Assembly (NCBI RefSeq): GCF_051650185.1
Contig: NZ_JBOFIN010000025.1
Coordinates: forward strand, 1 to 35,627
Direction: 5' to 3'
Source: Scandinavium sp051650185
GTDB lineage: Bacteria > Pseudomonadota > Gammaproteobacteria > Enterobacterales > Enterobacteriaceae
DNA: 35,627 nt
The stretch's first letter is position 1; the number at the start of each line of letters is the position of its first letter. Below the pieces are notes generated by a model, which saw nothing but the letters and a program-made list of their open reading frames with translations, did no database searches and was not told where the DNA came from. This document shows, piece after piece, positions 13,101 to 21,193 of the stretch. The translations under genes were made by a program, and so were the position numbers.

Positions 13101-14555
13101 TTATAATCCCCCAAGATGCAGGGTTTTGACTTCCAAAAACTCCTCCAGCCCTAACACCGATCCCTCGCGGCCAAGCCCGGACTCTTTCACGCCACCAAAT
13201 GGCCCCAGCTCGGTGGAGACGGCACACTCATTAATCCCGATCATGCCGCTTTCCAGCGCCTGTGAGACCCGGAAGACCCGCTGTAAATTCTGAGTATAGA
13301 AATAAGCGGCGAGGCCAAACGGCGTGTTGTTCGCACGCTGAATAACTTCCTCCTCGCTGGTGAAACGGAAGCAGGCTGCGACCGGGCCAAAGGTTTCTTC
13401 CTGAGCTAACTGCATGTTATCGCTGCAATCGCCCAACACGGTCGGTTGCCAGAAATTGCCGCCCAACGCATGGGCTTTGCCTCCGGCGAGCACGCTTGCC
13501 CCTTTGGCTACGGCATCTTCAACGTGTTCACGCACCTTTTTGACTGCGGAGGGTTCGATCAACGGGCCAACCACCACGCCCTCTTCCGCTCCATTGCCCA
13601 CTTTCAGGATATTCACCGCGTCTGCCAGCTTGCGGGTAAAATCGTCATAAACCTTTTCCTGAATATAGAAGCGGTTAACGCTGACGCACACCTGCCCGGC
13701 ATTGCGGAACTTATTGGCAATAGCGCCTTTCACCGCAGCATCAATGTCCGCATCGTCAAAGACGATGTAAGGTGCGTTGCCGCCCAACTCCATCGACACT
13801 TTCTTCATCGTCTCTGCGGCATTACGCACCAGCGTCTTGCCCACGGCCGTCGAGCCGGTGAAAGAGATCTTGCGCACTTCGTGGCTTGCCATGATGGCGT
13901 CACTGATTTCTTGCGTATTTCCCGCGACGGCATTCAGCACACCGTCAGGAACACCCGCTTTTTTGGCTAATTGCAGGAGAGCAAAAGCGCTGAGCGGCGT
14001 ATTGTTGGCTGGCTTGATGACGCCGGTACACCCCGCAGCTAACGCCGGGCCCAGTTTGCGCGTCAGCATGGCCATAGGGAAATTCCACGGCGTGATCGCC
14101 GCGACCACACCAACAGGTTCACGGGTCGCCAGAATTCGGGAGCCGGGTTTGACGGGCGGAATGATTTCGCCGTTAGCGCGTTTGCCCTGTTCGGCAAACC
14201 ACTGAATAAAGCTTGCGGAGTATTCCACTTCGCCTTCCGCTTCTTTTATCGGCTTGCCCTGCTCGGTGGTCATCAATCTGCCAAGCCAGGCTTTGTTCTC
14301 GATGATTAACTGATACCAGCGATAGAGAATTTCGGAGCGCTCTTTCGCCGTTTTCGCCCGCCAGAGTGGGAAAGCTTTGCTTGCTGCGGCAATCGCGGCT
14401 TCGGTTTCTTTCTTACCTGCTTTCGCGACTTTGGCGATCACTTCCCCTGTTGCCGGGTTAACGACGTCGAATGTCGTCTCAAGGGATTTCCATACGCCAT
14501 CAACAAAAAAACCCGTTTGAAAAAGTTCGTTATCCTGGAGTGCCTGCGTTGTCAT
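13101..14555 (-). CDS. GabD-like NAD(P) succinate-semialdehyde dehydrogenase
   Basis: This 484-residue aldehyde dehydrogenase resembles E. coli GabD throughout and probably oxidises succinate semialdehyde or a similar short semialdehyde. The ALDH set is intact: Asn158 (PWNFP), Lys181 (KPANNTP), Glu256 (MELGGN) and catalytic Cys290 (NAGQVC). Where GabD has KPAS, this protein has KPAN, which may change NADP/NAD preference. The second cysteine of GabD's CVC is a serine here, so a disulfide switch is unlikely. E. coli has no gene here between yhcO and aaeB, so it is an addition or a loss in E. coli. A GGAGG ribosome site precedes the ATG. The gene name gabD is withheld because a second copy may exist elsewhere. 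Confidence 0.85.
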   Translation of the reverse strand: MTTQALQDNELFQTGFFVDGVWKSLETTFDVVNPATGEVIAKVAKAGKKETEAAIAAASKAFPLWRAKTAKERSEILYRWYQLIIENKAWLGRLMTTEQGKPIKEAEGEVEYSASFIQWFAEQGKRANGEIIPPVKPGSRILATREPVGVVAAITPWNFPMAMLTRKLGPALAAGCTGVIKPANNTPLSAFALLQLAKKAGVPDGVLNAVAGNTQEISDAIMASHEVRKISFTGSTAVGKTLVRNAAETMKKVSMELGGNAPYIVFDDADIDAAVKGAIANKFRNAGQVCVSVNRFYIQEKVYDDFTRKLADAVNILKVGNGAEEGVVVGPLIEPSAVKKVREHVEDAVAKGASVLAGGKAHALGGNFWQPTVLGDCSDNMQLAQEETFGPVAACFRFTSEEEVIQRANNTPFGLAAYFYTQNLQRVFRVSQALESGMIGINECAVSTELGPFGGVKESGLGREGSVLGLEEFLEVKTLHLGGL

Positions 14556-14591
14556 GATTCCTCCGACCGTGGTGTCCTGTGATAACAGTTA

Positions 14592-14597
14592 AGTATA
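14592..14597 (-). promoter_or_regulatory. Candidate -10 box for the GabD-like gene
   Basis: TATACT on the minus strand lies 36 bases before the ATG, just downstream of the aaeB terminator. A convincing -35 is not visible because the upstream side is the terminator hairpin itself. Confidence 0.35.
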
Positions 14598-14602
14598 GCC
14601 AT

Positions 14603-14629
14603 AAAAAAACCGACGCTTTTGGCGTCGGT
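14603..14629 (-). terminator. Intrinsic terminator of aaeXAB
   Basis: On the minus strand ACCGACGC and GCGTCGGT (14629-14622 and 14616-14609) form an 8-bp stem with a 5-base loop, followed by a U-run (14609-14603). It closes the efflux operon about 55 bases after the aaeB stop. Confidence 0.9.
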
Positions 14630-14650
14630 CCATAGAGTTGCACAGGCCCA

Positions 14651-14682
14651 CGTAGGCCTGGTAAGCGAAGCGCCACCGGGCG
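14651..14682. repeat. REP-like element after aaeB
   Basis: The sequence resembles enterobacterial REP units (minus strand GCCCGGTGGCGCTTCGCTTA then CCAGGCCTACG). The arms GCCCGGT and ACCAGGC pair with one mismatch. It abuts the aaeB stop. A sister copy in the same orientation is at 19623-19652. Confidence 0.75.
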
Positions 14683-16650
14683 TTAATTCACCGTCAATGC
14701 ATGCTGATATTTCCGCAGCATCCCGGTAAGTCTTTTCACCGGCTCCGTGACCTGCAGCGGCGCTTCCCAGATGAGCAGTTTTTCCTGATAGATATCCAGC
14801 TCCTCCAGCAGGCGTCCGAAGTACCGGCTGCGTTTGTCATCGCTGCTGGCAGAGATCACTTTATCCGCCGTCCGCCGAAGCTGACGGTGGAACGCCGATA
14901 AATCTTCATTCACCGGAACGGGTGCATCACGCAGACGCTGATGAGCAATGATCAGGTTCAGCGCCAGACGATACTTCGCCAGATCCCCCGGGAATTTATT
15001 CAGCAACATAAACAGCTGCTGATACAGCGCGGGCAGATGGTTTTCCTTACGTCTTGCCTTGTTGGTGGTGAGCGACGAAATGGCGGCAGACACAAACTGA
15101 TTCAGCAACACCCGGCCCGTGCGAGCCTGGGAGTTGTCGCGCACCAGCAGAATCACCATCAGGGCGAGGAAACAGCCCACCAGCTGACCCAGAGCACTGT
15201 CGAGGAACTGACTAAAGTGGAAGGTCATCGGGTTGTCCAGCACCAGAATATTGATGGTGCTGGCCAGTGCGCCGAGCGATCCCAGCCGCCGTTTCTGCAC
15301 TTCAATCCCAATAAAGAACGCCAGTACCGCGAGGCTGATACATAACAGCAGCATGCTTTGCTGAGTGGAGGGAATGATCACCAGGAAATAGAGCGCACCC
15401 AGCGGCAGCGCGGCAATGGTGCCCAGCAGGAAGTCTATCGCCACCATTCGTGGATTAGGCAAACGCATCGCCAGCGCCGTTACAACAGCAATCATCACCA
15501 TTGCGCCACTGCCTGACGTCCAGCCGGTCCACAGCCAGAAGAGGGTTCCCAGCGCACAGGCAAGCGTGGTTCGCCAAAAGTTAACCATCGCATGGTGACG
15601 TTCAGCGGATTCGACTTTCACCACCACTTCACCCTGCAAAATCTCTTCTTCACGCGCGTTGATTCTGGCATTGCAGACCACGCCGCGCTTCAGCAGTTGA
15701 TAGCGTGTGGCCGCCCCGATCCAGGTATAGAGCGTAATCGGCGTGTTGTGCTGACCCGTCCAGGCAAGTATGCGGCGCATCCGTTTGAGCTGCTTATGAA
15801 CATCCTGCACGCTTTCCACGGGCACTTCGAACATCTCGCGCCATTCGGCGGTAATAAATTCCGGACGGGTATTCTGGATCAGGTAGGTTTCACACGCCTG
15901 GGTGATCAGCGTGAGCGAAAGAGTATTCAGCGCTTTAAGACGGCGATTGGCACGCGCCCAACGTGAAGACTCCATGTGCAGATTGCTGCGCATGCCCTCC
16001 AGCGCCTGAGTTCTGCGCACCAGAGCGGCCCATGCATTATCGACTTCTTCGCTGTCACCGTGGCGGATACACAGCTGCATAAGCTGATATTGCGCCACCA
16101 TCAGCGCATCCAGCTCACGGTCAATTTCTTGCTTAATGGAACGCGGGGAAAACAGCAGATCGGCGACGATCGCACAGACAATCCCGATCACTATCTCACT
16201 ACAGCGCTCAACGGCAAACTGCGGGGAAAGCAAAGGTTGATTCTGAATAGTGATCACAATGATCAGCGCGGTATAACCCGCCAGGCCCCAGGCGTAGGAG
16301 TTTTCAACTTTAACGAGCGAGGAGACCCAGGTGCAGAAACCGGCCCACAGACAGCACACCATCACCATCAACAACGGAGCGCGGATCATCAGGATGATGA
16401 TGGTTAATGCCGCGATACAGCCGATAAACGTTCCGCAGATACGCAGCATGCCACGGTAGCGAATCGCGCCAGAATACGGTTCACCGCCAGCAGCGAACGC
16501 AGGGCCCGCCGCGACAATCGCTGCGGTCAGCACGGCCCAGCGTGGGGTTTCAAGCTCGAAGTGAAAGCCGACAAACAGCGCCAGCACAATCGCGCAGGCC
16601 AGTTTGACCGCAAAGCGAATGTGCTGGTTGGCAATGGAGAAAATGCCCAT
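14683..16650 (-). CDS. aaeB: AaeB, aromatic carboxylic acid efflux pump subunit
   Basis: This 655-residue inner-membrane protein has the length and sequence of E. coli AaeB, in the FUSC/aromatic acid exporter family. Two halves each start with a bundle of hydrophobic helices (about 10-170 and 360-510), each followed by a soluble segment. With AaeA it exports p-hydroxybenzoate and related acids, acting as a metabolic relief valve. It starts 5 bases after the aaeA stop, so the two are coupled. A REP-like element and a terminator follow. Confidence 0.96.
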   Translation of the reverse strand: MGIFSIANQHIRFAVKLACAIVLALFVGFHFELETPRWAVLTAAIVAAGPAFAAGGEPYSGAIRYRGMLRICGTFIGCIAALTIIILMIRAPLLMVMVCCLWAGFCTWVSSLVKVENSYAWGLAGYTALIIVITIQNQPLLSPQFAVERCSEIVIGIVCAIVADLLFSPRSIKQEIDRELDALMVAQYQLMQLCIRHGDSEEVDNAWAALVRRTQALEGMRSNLHMESSRWARANRRLKALNTLSLTLITQACETYLIQNTRPEFITAEWREMFEVPVESVQDVHKQLKRMRRILAWTGQHNTPITLYTWIGAATRYQLLKRGVVCNARINAREEEILQGEVVVKVESAERHHAMVNFWRTTLACALGTLFWLWTGWTSGSGAMVMIAVVTALAMRLPNPRMVAIDFLLGTIAALPLGALYFLVIIPSTQQSMLLLCISLAVLAFFIGIEVQKRRLGSLGALASTINILVLDNPMTFHFSQFLDSALGQLVGCFLALMVILLVRDNSQARTGRVLLNQFVSAAISSLTTNKARRKENHLPALYQQLFMLLNKFPGDLAKYRLALNLIIAHQRLRDAPVPVNEDLSAFHRQLRRTADKVISASSDDKRSRYFGRLLEELDIYQEKLLIWEAPLQVTEPVKRLTGMLRKYQHALTVN

Positions 16651-16655
16651 AGCGA

Positions 16656-17588
16656 TTAACCGAACTCACGCAGACGCATACCGAGCTTCTGGAAGAAAGA
16701 CATCTGGCTCGTGTCTCTGTCTTTCGTGCCGGTGATGATCACGGTGGCGGTAGTGCCGGCAGGCCACAAATTCCCCTGCTGTTCATCAAGATGAATACGA
16801 ACCGGCACACGTTGCGCCAGACGCACCCACTCCAGGTTGGAGTCAATGGTCGCCATGCCTTTGGCATCGCTGCTGCTGCTGGCGTTAGTGACCCCAGCGG
16901 CCACGCTGTCCACGGTGCCTTTGATGACCTTGGTGCTACCGAGCGGGGTGATTTCAGCGCGGTAACCCGGGCGAACCCCTTCGAGTTTGGTTTCTTCCAT
17001 GTAGGCCATCACATAGAAGCTGTCCTTTTGCACTAACGCGACGGCAGTGGAGCCACGGGTAATAAATTCACCGGTGTAAACGTTGAGGTTCGTCACCCAA
17101 CCGTCGGCTGGGGCGCGAATGACAGTGCGTTCGAGATCAAGACGCGCCAGTTCGCGTGTCGCCTGGGCTTTCGCCAGCTGATGCTCCACGGTCTGCAAAA
17201 TGTTATTGGCCTGGTCTATCTCTTCACGAGACATCGCCATGGTACCCAGCTGGTTACGACGCCCCGCTTCACGGCGTTTTTCGGCAGCCAGTGCCTGGTA
17301 ATAGGCAACGTCGGCATCCGCTTCTTCGAGCGCTTTCTGGTAGCGCGGCTGGTCGATGGTGAACAACACCTGGTTTTTCTTAACCAGTTGGTTATCCTTG
17401 ACGTTCACTGCAGTGATAAGCCCGGCGACATCCGGCGCGATTGCCACTACGTCCGCACTGAAACGGGCGTCGCGAGTCCACGGCGATTCGGTGTAATAGA
17501 CCCAGGCGTGGAAAATAGCGATGAAGGCCAACACCACCATAATCAGCGTGATGGCCGTACGGGTAATTTTTCTTGTTAGTGTTTTCAC
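16656..17588 (-). CDS. aaeA: AaeA, efflux membrane fusion protein
   Basis: This 310-residue periplasmic adaptor matches E. coli AaeA (310 aa). One N-terminal membrane helix (about 12-32) is followed by a lipoyl-like half (SADVVAIAPDVAGLITAVNVKDNQLVKK in two adjoining parts), a coiled-coil hairpin (about 90-150), the second lipoyl half (IRAPADGWVTNLNVYTGEF) and a beta-barrel domain. It links AaeB to the outer-membrane exit path. The start is a GTG at 17588 with GAGGTCGCT upstream, 7 bases after aaeX. Confidence 0.95.
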   Translation of the reverse strand: MKTLTRKITRTAITLIMVVLAFIAIFHAWVYYTESPWTRDARFSADVVAIAPDVAGLITAVNVKDNQLVKKNQVLFTIDQPRYQKALEEADADVAYYQALAAEKRREAGRRNQLGTMAMSREEIDQANNILQTVEHQLAKAQATRELARLDLERTVIRAPADGWVTNLNVYTGEFITRGSTAVALVQKDSFYVMAYMEETKLEGVRPGYRAEITPLGSTKVIKGTVDSVAAGVTNASSSSDAKGMATIDSNLEWVRLAQRVPVRIHLDEQQGNLWPAGTTATVIITGTKDRDTSQMSFFQKLGMRLREFG

Positions 17589-17595
17589 AGCGACC

Positions 17596-17799
17596 TCAAA
17601 CGAACAAGCGCGATATCAGATAGAACAAACAGCAGTACAGCGCAGTATTAAAAAGCGCAGGATGCCAGACAAAATCATAGATCCCGGTTGGGACAAGCAC
17701 CCGGCGCAGCAGCCAAAAAATGGCTAACGACAATAGCAACTCGAAGAAGATCGGCGGAAACGAGAGACCGAAAATCACGATGACGGGAAACAGACTCAT
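17596..17799 (-). CDS. aaeX: AaeX, small membrane protein of the efflux operon
   Basis: This 67-residue protein matches E. coli AaeX: two hydrophobic helices (about 8-30 and 48-66) in the DUF1656 family. It is the first gene of aaeXAB; its function is not known, and the pump works without it in E. coli. AAGGTCAAC precedes the ATG. Confidence 0.93.
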   Translation of the reverse strand: MSLFPVIVIFGLSFPPIFFELLLSLAIFWLLRRVLVPTGIYDFVWHPALFNTALYCCLFYLISRLFV

Positions 17800-17854
17800 G
17801 TTGACCTTGATGTAGAGAGTGCAGGTGAGAGTAGTGAAGCTTTACTTATTCAAC

Positions 17855-17879
17855 TAACAGTATATTAACGTAACTGTTA
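17855..17879 (-). promoter_or_regulatory. Candidate AaeR operator (LysR-type palindrome)
   Basis: TAACAGT (17855-17861) and ACTGTTA (17873-17879) are perfect inverted arms 11 bases apart, containing the T-N11-A form of LysR-type sites. It lies in the divergent aaeX-aaeR region, where the activator should bind. A TATACT -10-like box on the minus strand (17864-17859) overlaps its left arm. Confidence 0.5.
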
Positions 17880-17893
17880 TCACGTGATCTATA

Positions 17894-17915
17894 TTATGTG
17901 ATCTAAATCACTTTT
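17894..17915 (+). promoter_or_regulatory. Strong CRP-like site in the aaeX-aaeR region
   Basis: TGTGA (17897-17901), 6 bases and TCACT (17908-17912) match the CRP core at 9 of 10 positions with an AT-rich flank. The centre is about 26 bases before the aaeR ATG and about 105 before aaeX. Binding could repress aaeR or activate aaeXAB; which is not clear from sequence. Confidence 0.55.
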
Positions 17916-17930
17916 AAGTCAGAGTGAACA

Positions 17931-18857
17931 ATGGAACGACTAAAACGCATGTCGGTTTTCGCCAAAGTGGTGGAACTGGGCTCTTTTACCGCGGCTGCCA
18001 GGCAGCTGGAAATGAGCGTAAGCTCGATAAGCCAGACCGTCTCAAAGCTTGAAGATGAGCTACAGGTTAAGCTGCTGAACCGCAGCACGCGCAGTATCGG
18101 GCTGACAGAAGCCGGTAAGATTTATTATCAGGGCTGCCGCCGAATGCTGCATGAAGTTCAGGATGTTCACGAGCAGCTTTATGCCTTTAACAACACCCCC
18201 ATCGGCACGCTGCGGGTTGGCTGTTCTTCAACCATGGCACAAAATGTGCTCGCAAAAATCACTGCGGAAATGCTGAAAGAGTACCCGGAGTTGTCCGTCA
18301 ACCTGGTCACTGGCATCCCCGCACCTGATTTAATTGCCGATGGTCTGGATCTGGTGATTCGCGTCGGCGCACTTCAGGATTCCGGACTCTTTTCCCGCCG
18401 CCTGGGCTCAATGCCGATGGTGCTTTGCGCGGCAAAAAGCTATCTGCAACAGGCAGGCACGCCGGAAAAACCCGCCGATCTCGCCAGCCATTCCTGGCTG
18501 GAATACAGCATCCGTCCGCACAATGAGTTTGAGCTTATTGCGCCGGAAGGGCTTTCCACGAAGCTTATCCCTCAGGGCCGCTTTGTGACCAACGATCCGA
18601 TGACGCTCAATCGCTGGTTGACCGCCGGGGCCGGGATCGCCTTCGTGCCGCTGATGTGGGTGATCAACGAGATCAATCGTGGCGAGCTGGAGATCCTGCT
18701 GCCGCGTTATCAGTCCGATCCACGCCCGGTTTATGCGGTCTATACCGAGAAAGATAAGCTGCCGCTCAAGGTTCAGGTCTGTATTAACTATCTGACGGAC
18801 TATTTCGTTGATGTCGCCAAACAGTTCCAGGGCATCAGCGGCCGGGGAAAATCTTAG
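17931..18857 (+). CDS. aaeR: AaeR, LysR-family activator of aaeXAB
   Basis: This 308-residue LysR-type regulator matches E. coli AaeR (309 aa). The N-terminal winged HTH (1-60, VVELGSFTAAARQLEMSVSS) is followed by the substrate-binding effector domain (about 88-300). It activates the divergent aaeXAB operon in the presence of aromatic carboxylic acids. Its stop codon overlaps the stop of the convergent FucR-like gene within TTAG. Confidence 0.95.
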   Translation: MERLKRMSVFAKVVELGSFTAAARQLEMSVSSISQTVSKLEDELQVKLLNRSTRSIGLTEAGKIYYQGCRRMLHEVQDVHEQLYAFNNTPIGTLRVGCSSTMAQNVLAKITAEMLKEYPELSVNLVTGIPAPDLIADGLDLVIRVGALQDSGLFSRRLGSMPMVLCAAKSYLQQAGTPEKPADLASHSWLEYSIRPHNEFELIAPEGLSTKLIPQGRFVTNDPMTLNRWLTAGAGIAFVPLMWVINEINRGELEILLPRYQSDPRPVYAVYTEKDKLPLKVQVCINYLTDYFVDVAKQFQGISGRGKS

Positions 18858-19573
18858 GGCACCTGTTCCGGCTCCACATCTGAAATCAGATGCGTCACTT
18901 CACCGAGTGCGCCAATGCGTACTTCGCTGGAGCGATTAAATTTGCTCTTGTCCATCAGCAGTAACGACTGTGATGCCCGCCTGAGAAGCAACGATTTATA
19001 GCTGGCGTTATGCGCACTGGAATCCCACATCACCCCGCTACGATCAACGCCTTCACAGGAAAAGATAAACAGATCGATATCCAGCGTTTTGAGTTGCGGC
19101 ACCAGTGCCGGATTGACGTAGTAGCCATATTCCCGCTGGAGCTGTCCACCGGAACTGATAAGCCTGATATGTTCGCGTTTACCCAGTTCCGTACACACTA
19201 AATGGCTGTTGGTAAACACAGTCAGGTGGATATCCGGAAGCTGGCGGGCCAGAAACCAACAGGTTGAACTGGCATCCAGCGCAATCGTCATGCCTTCATC
19301 AATCCAGGCTAATGCATGCCGGGCGATATCCGATTTGTGGGCATAATGGCTTTTGAGGCGGGTCTGAAACGGGGATTCATTGCCCTGGTTATTGCGACGG
19401 ATCACGCGTGCACGCCCGTGGCTGCGCTGGATTTTTCCCTGCCGTTGCAGCTCGCTTAAATCGCGGCGTACCGTTTCTTTACTGACGCTGAGAGCAGCCG
19501 CCAGCTCATCTGTCGTGAGCGTCTGGGTTTGTTCGAGAAGGGTGACGATTTGCTGATGGCGAACGACCTTCAT
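18854..19573 (-). CDS. FucR-like DeoR-family regulator
   Basis: This 239-residue protein resembles E. coli FucR, the L-fucose operon activator (243 aa), over its whole length. The N-terminal DeoR HTH (about 1-57) includes LTTDELAAALSVSKETVRRD, and the C-terminal sugar-phosphate sensing domain includes RLKSHYAHKSDIARHALAW, ALDASSTCWFLARQLPDI and LLMDKSKFNRSSEVRIG, each near-identical to FucR. FucR responds to fuculose-1-phosphate. No fucose genes are nearby, and E. coli has no gene here between aaeR and tldD. It may be a relocated fucR or a paralogue controlling another locus. GGAGACCGAAG precedes the ATG. Confidence 0.85.
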   Translation of the reverse strand: MKVVRHQQIVTLLEQTQTLTTDELAAALSVSKETVRRDLSELQRQGKIQRSHGRARVIRRNNQGNESPFQTRLKSHYAHKSDIARHALAWIDEGMTIALDASSTCWFLARQLPDIHLTVFTNSHLVCTELGKREHIRLISSGGQLQREYGYYVNPALVPQLKTLDIDLFIFSCEGVDRSGVMWDSSAHNASYKSLLLRRASQSLLLMDKSKFNRSSEVRIGALGEVTHLISDVEPEQVP

Positions 19574-19590
19574 CTTCGGTCTCCGTCAAA

Positions 19591-19609
19591 AATGCCCGCT
19601 TGCACGGGC
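19591..19609 (-). terminator. Weak terminator-like hairpin downstream of tldD
   Basis: On the minus strand GCCCG and CGGGC form a short 5-bp stem followed by A and five U residues. It lies between the tldD stop and the FucR-like ATG and could end tldD transcripts, though the stem is short. Confidence 0.4.
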
Positions 19610-19622
19610 CTGCGTAGAGGGA

Positions 19623-19652
19623 GTAGGCCCGGTAAACTTCGCGCCACCGGGC
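19623..19652. repeat. REP-like element after tldD
   Basis: Minus-strand GCCCGGT and ACCGGGC are perfect arms around a GGCGCGAAGTTT loop, the same unit as at 14651-14682 and in the same orientation. It lies 8 bases past the tldD stop. Confidence 0.75.
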
Positions 19653-19660
19653 ATTGACGA

Positions 19661-21106
19661 TTACGCCGTTCCGCCGACGGTCAGGTTGTCGACCTTCAGC
19701 GTCGGCTGGCCTACGCCAACCGGCAGGCTCTGGCCTTCTTTACCGCAGACGCCGACGCCGTTATCGAGTTTCAGATCGTTACCGACCATGGAAATCTGCT
19801 GCATTGCCTCAATGCCGGAGCCAATCAGCGTCGCGCCTTTCACCGCTTTGGTCACTTTGCCTTTCTCGATGAGGTACGCCTCGGACGTTGAGAACACAAA
19901 TTTACCCGAGGTGATATCGACCTGGCCGCCACCAAAGTTCGGCGCATAAATGCCGTAATCAACAGATTCGATGATTTCCTGCGGAGTCGATTTGCCGGCC
20001 AGCATATAAGTGTTGGTCATACGCGGCATTGGCAGGTGCGCATAGGATTCGCGGCGACCGTTCCCGGTAGGGTTCACGCCCATCAGACGCGCGTTCAGTT
20101 TGTCCTGCATGTAGCCTTTCAGCACGCCATTTTCGATCAGCACGTTGTACTGACCCGGTGTCCCTTCATCATCGATGGACACGGAGCCACGGCGATCGTT
20201 CATTGTGCCGTCGTCCACAACCGTACAAAGTTCTGAGGCAACCAGTTGCCCCATCTGACCGCTGAACACCGAAGTGCCGCGACGGTTGAAATCGCCTTCC
20301 AGGCCATGACCTACCGCTTCGTGCAGCAGCACGCCCGGCCAGCCTGCGCCCAGCACCACGGGCAGCGTTCCGGCTGGTGCTGCCACAGCAGAGAGATTCA
20401 CCATCGCCATGCGCACGGCTTCTTTTGCCCACGCATCGGCACGCACGTCGCCATTTTCATCGGCAAGGAAATAGTCGTAACCAAAACGACCACCGCCGCC
20501 GCTCGAACCGCGCTCGCGTTTGCCGTCTTCTTCCACCAGCACGCTTACCGACAGGCGAACCAGCGGGCGAACGTCCGCCGCCAACGTGCCGTCAGTGGCC
20601 GCGACCAGAATCAGTTCGTAAACACCGGTCAGGCTCGCAGAGACTTCCTGCACACGCTTGTCTGCGGCGCGTGCCGCTTTATCCACCCGACGCAGAATAT
20701 CGAGCTTCTCTTCGCGGCTCATGCTTTGCAGCGGATCGATGCTGGTATACAGCGAAGTGTGCTCTTTCGCGCCGAACGCATGGACTTTACCGTCGCCGTT
20801 ATCACGCACGATGGTGCGCGCCGCCTGAGCGCTCTGCTCAAGGGCCAGCAGGCTAATCTGATCGGCATAGGCGAAACCTGTTTTCTCACCGCTGACCGCA
20901 CGCACTCCAACACCCTGATCGATGTTGTACGAGCCGTCTTTAATAATGCTGTCTTCCAACACCCAGGATTCGTGATAGCTCGACTGGAAATAAAGATCGC
21001 CATAATCAAGACGGCGCTCAGTCAGTTGGCCAAGTATGGCAAACAGGTCCTGATGACTCAGGCCATTCGCCGACAGCAGATGTTCACTTACCAGGTTAAG
21101 ACTCAT
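19661..21106 (-). CDS. tldD: TldD, metalloprotease subunit (TldD/TldE)
   Basis: This 481-residue protein matches E. coli TldD. The zinc-binding HExxxH is His262-Glu263-xxx-His267 (LHEAVGHGLEGD), with the late cysteine motif GVCGKEGQSLPVG near residue 454 supplying the third ligand in the family. With TldE (PmbA, not in the window) it degrades unfolded peptides and processes microcin B17 and the CcdA antitoxin. It lies 87 bases after yhdP on the same strand and may be co-transcribed with it. Confidence 0.96.
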   Translation of the reverse strand: MSLNLVSEHLLSANGLSHQDLFAILGQLTERRLDYGDLYFQSSYHESWVLEDSIIKDGSYNIDQGVGVRAVSGEKTGFAYADQISLLALEQSAQAARTIVRDNGDGKVHAFGAKEHTSLYTSIDPLQSMSREEKLDILRRVDKAARAADKRVQEVSASLTGVYELILVAATDGTLAADVRPLVRLSVSVLVEEDGKRERGSSGGGGRFGYDYFLADENGDVRADAWAKEAVRMAMVNLSAVAAPAGTLPVVLGAGWPGVLLHEAVGHGLEGDFNRRGTSVFSGQMGQLVASELCTVVDDGTMNDRRGSVSIDDEGTPGQYNVLIENGVLKGYMQDKLNARLMGVNPTGNGRRESYAHLPMPRMTNTYMLAGKSTPQEIIESVDYGIYAPNFGGGQVDITSGKFVFSTSEAYLIEKGKVTKAVKGATLIGSGIEAMQQISMVGNDLKLDNGVGVCGKEGQSLPVGVGQPTLKVDNLTVGGTA

Positions 21107-21193
21107 CGTTTTTGCTACTCGTTAGTTGCCGCGAAGCTCGCGGAAAATCAGTTTTATCTATTGAGAGTGAGGTAAATTGTAACGCCCGTCAAA

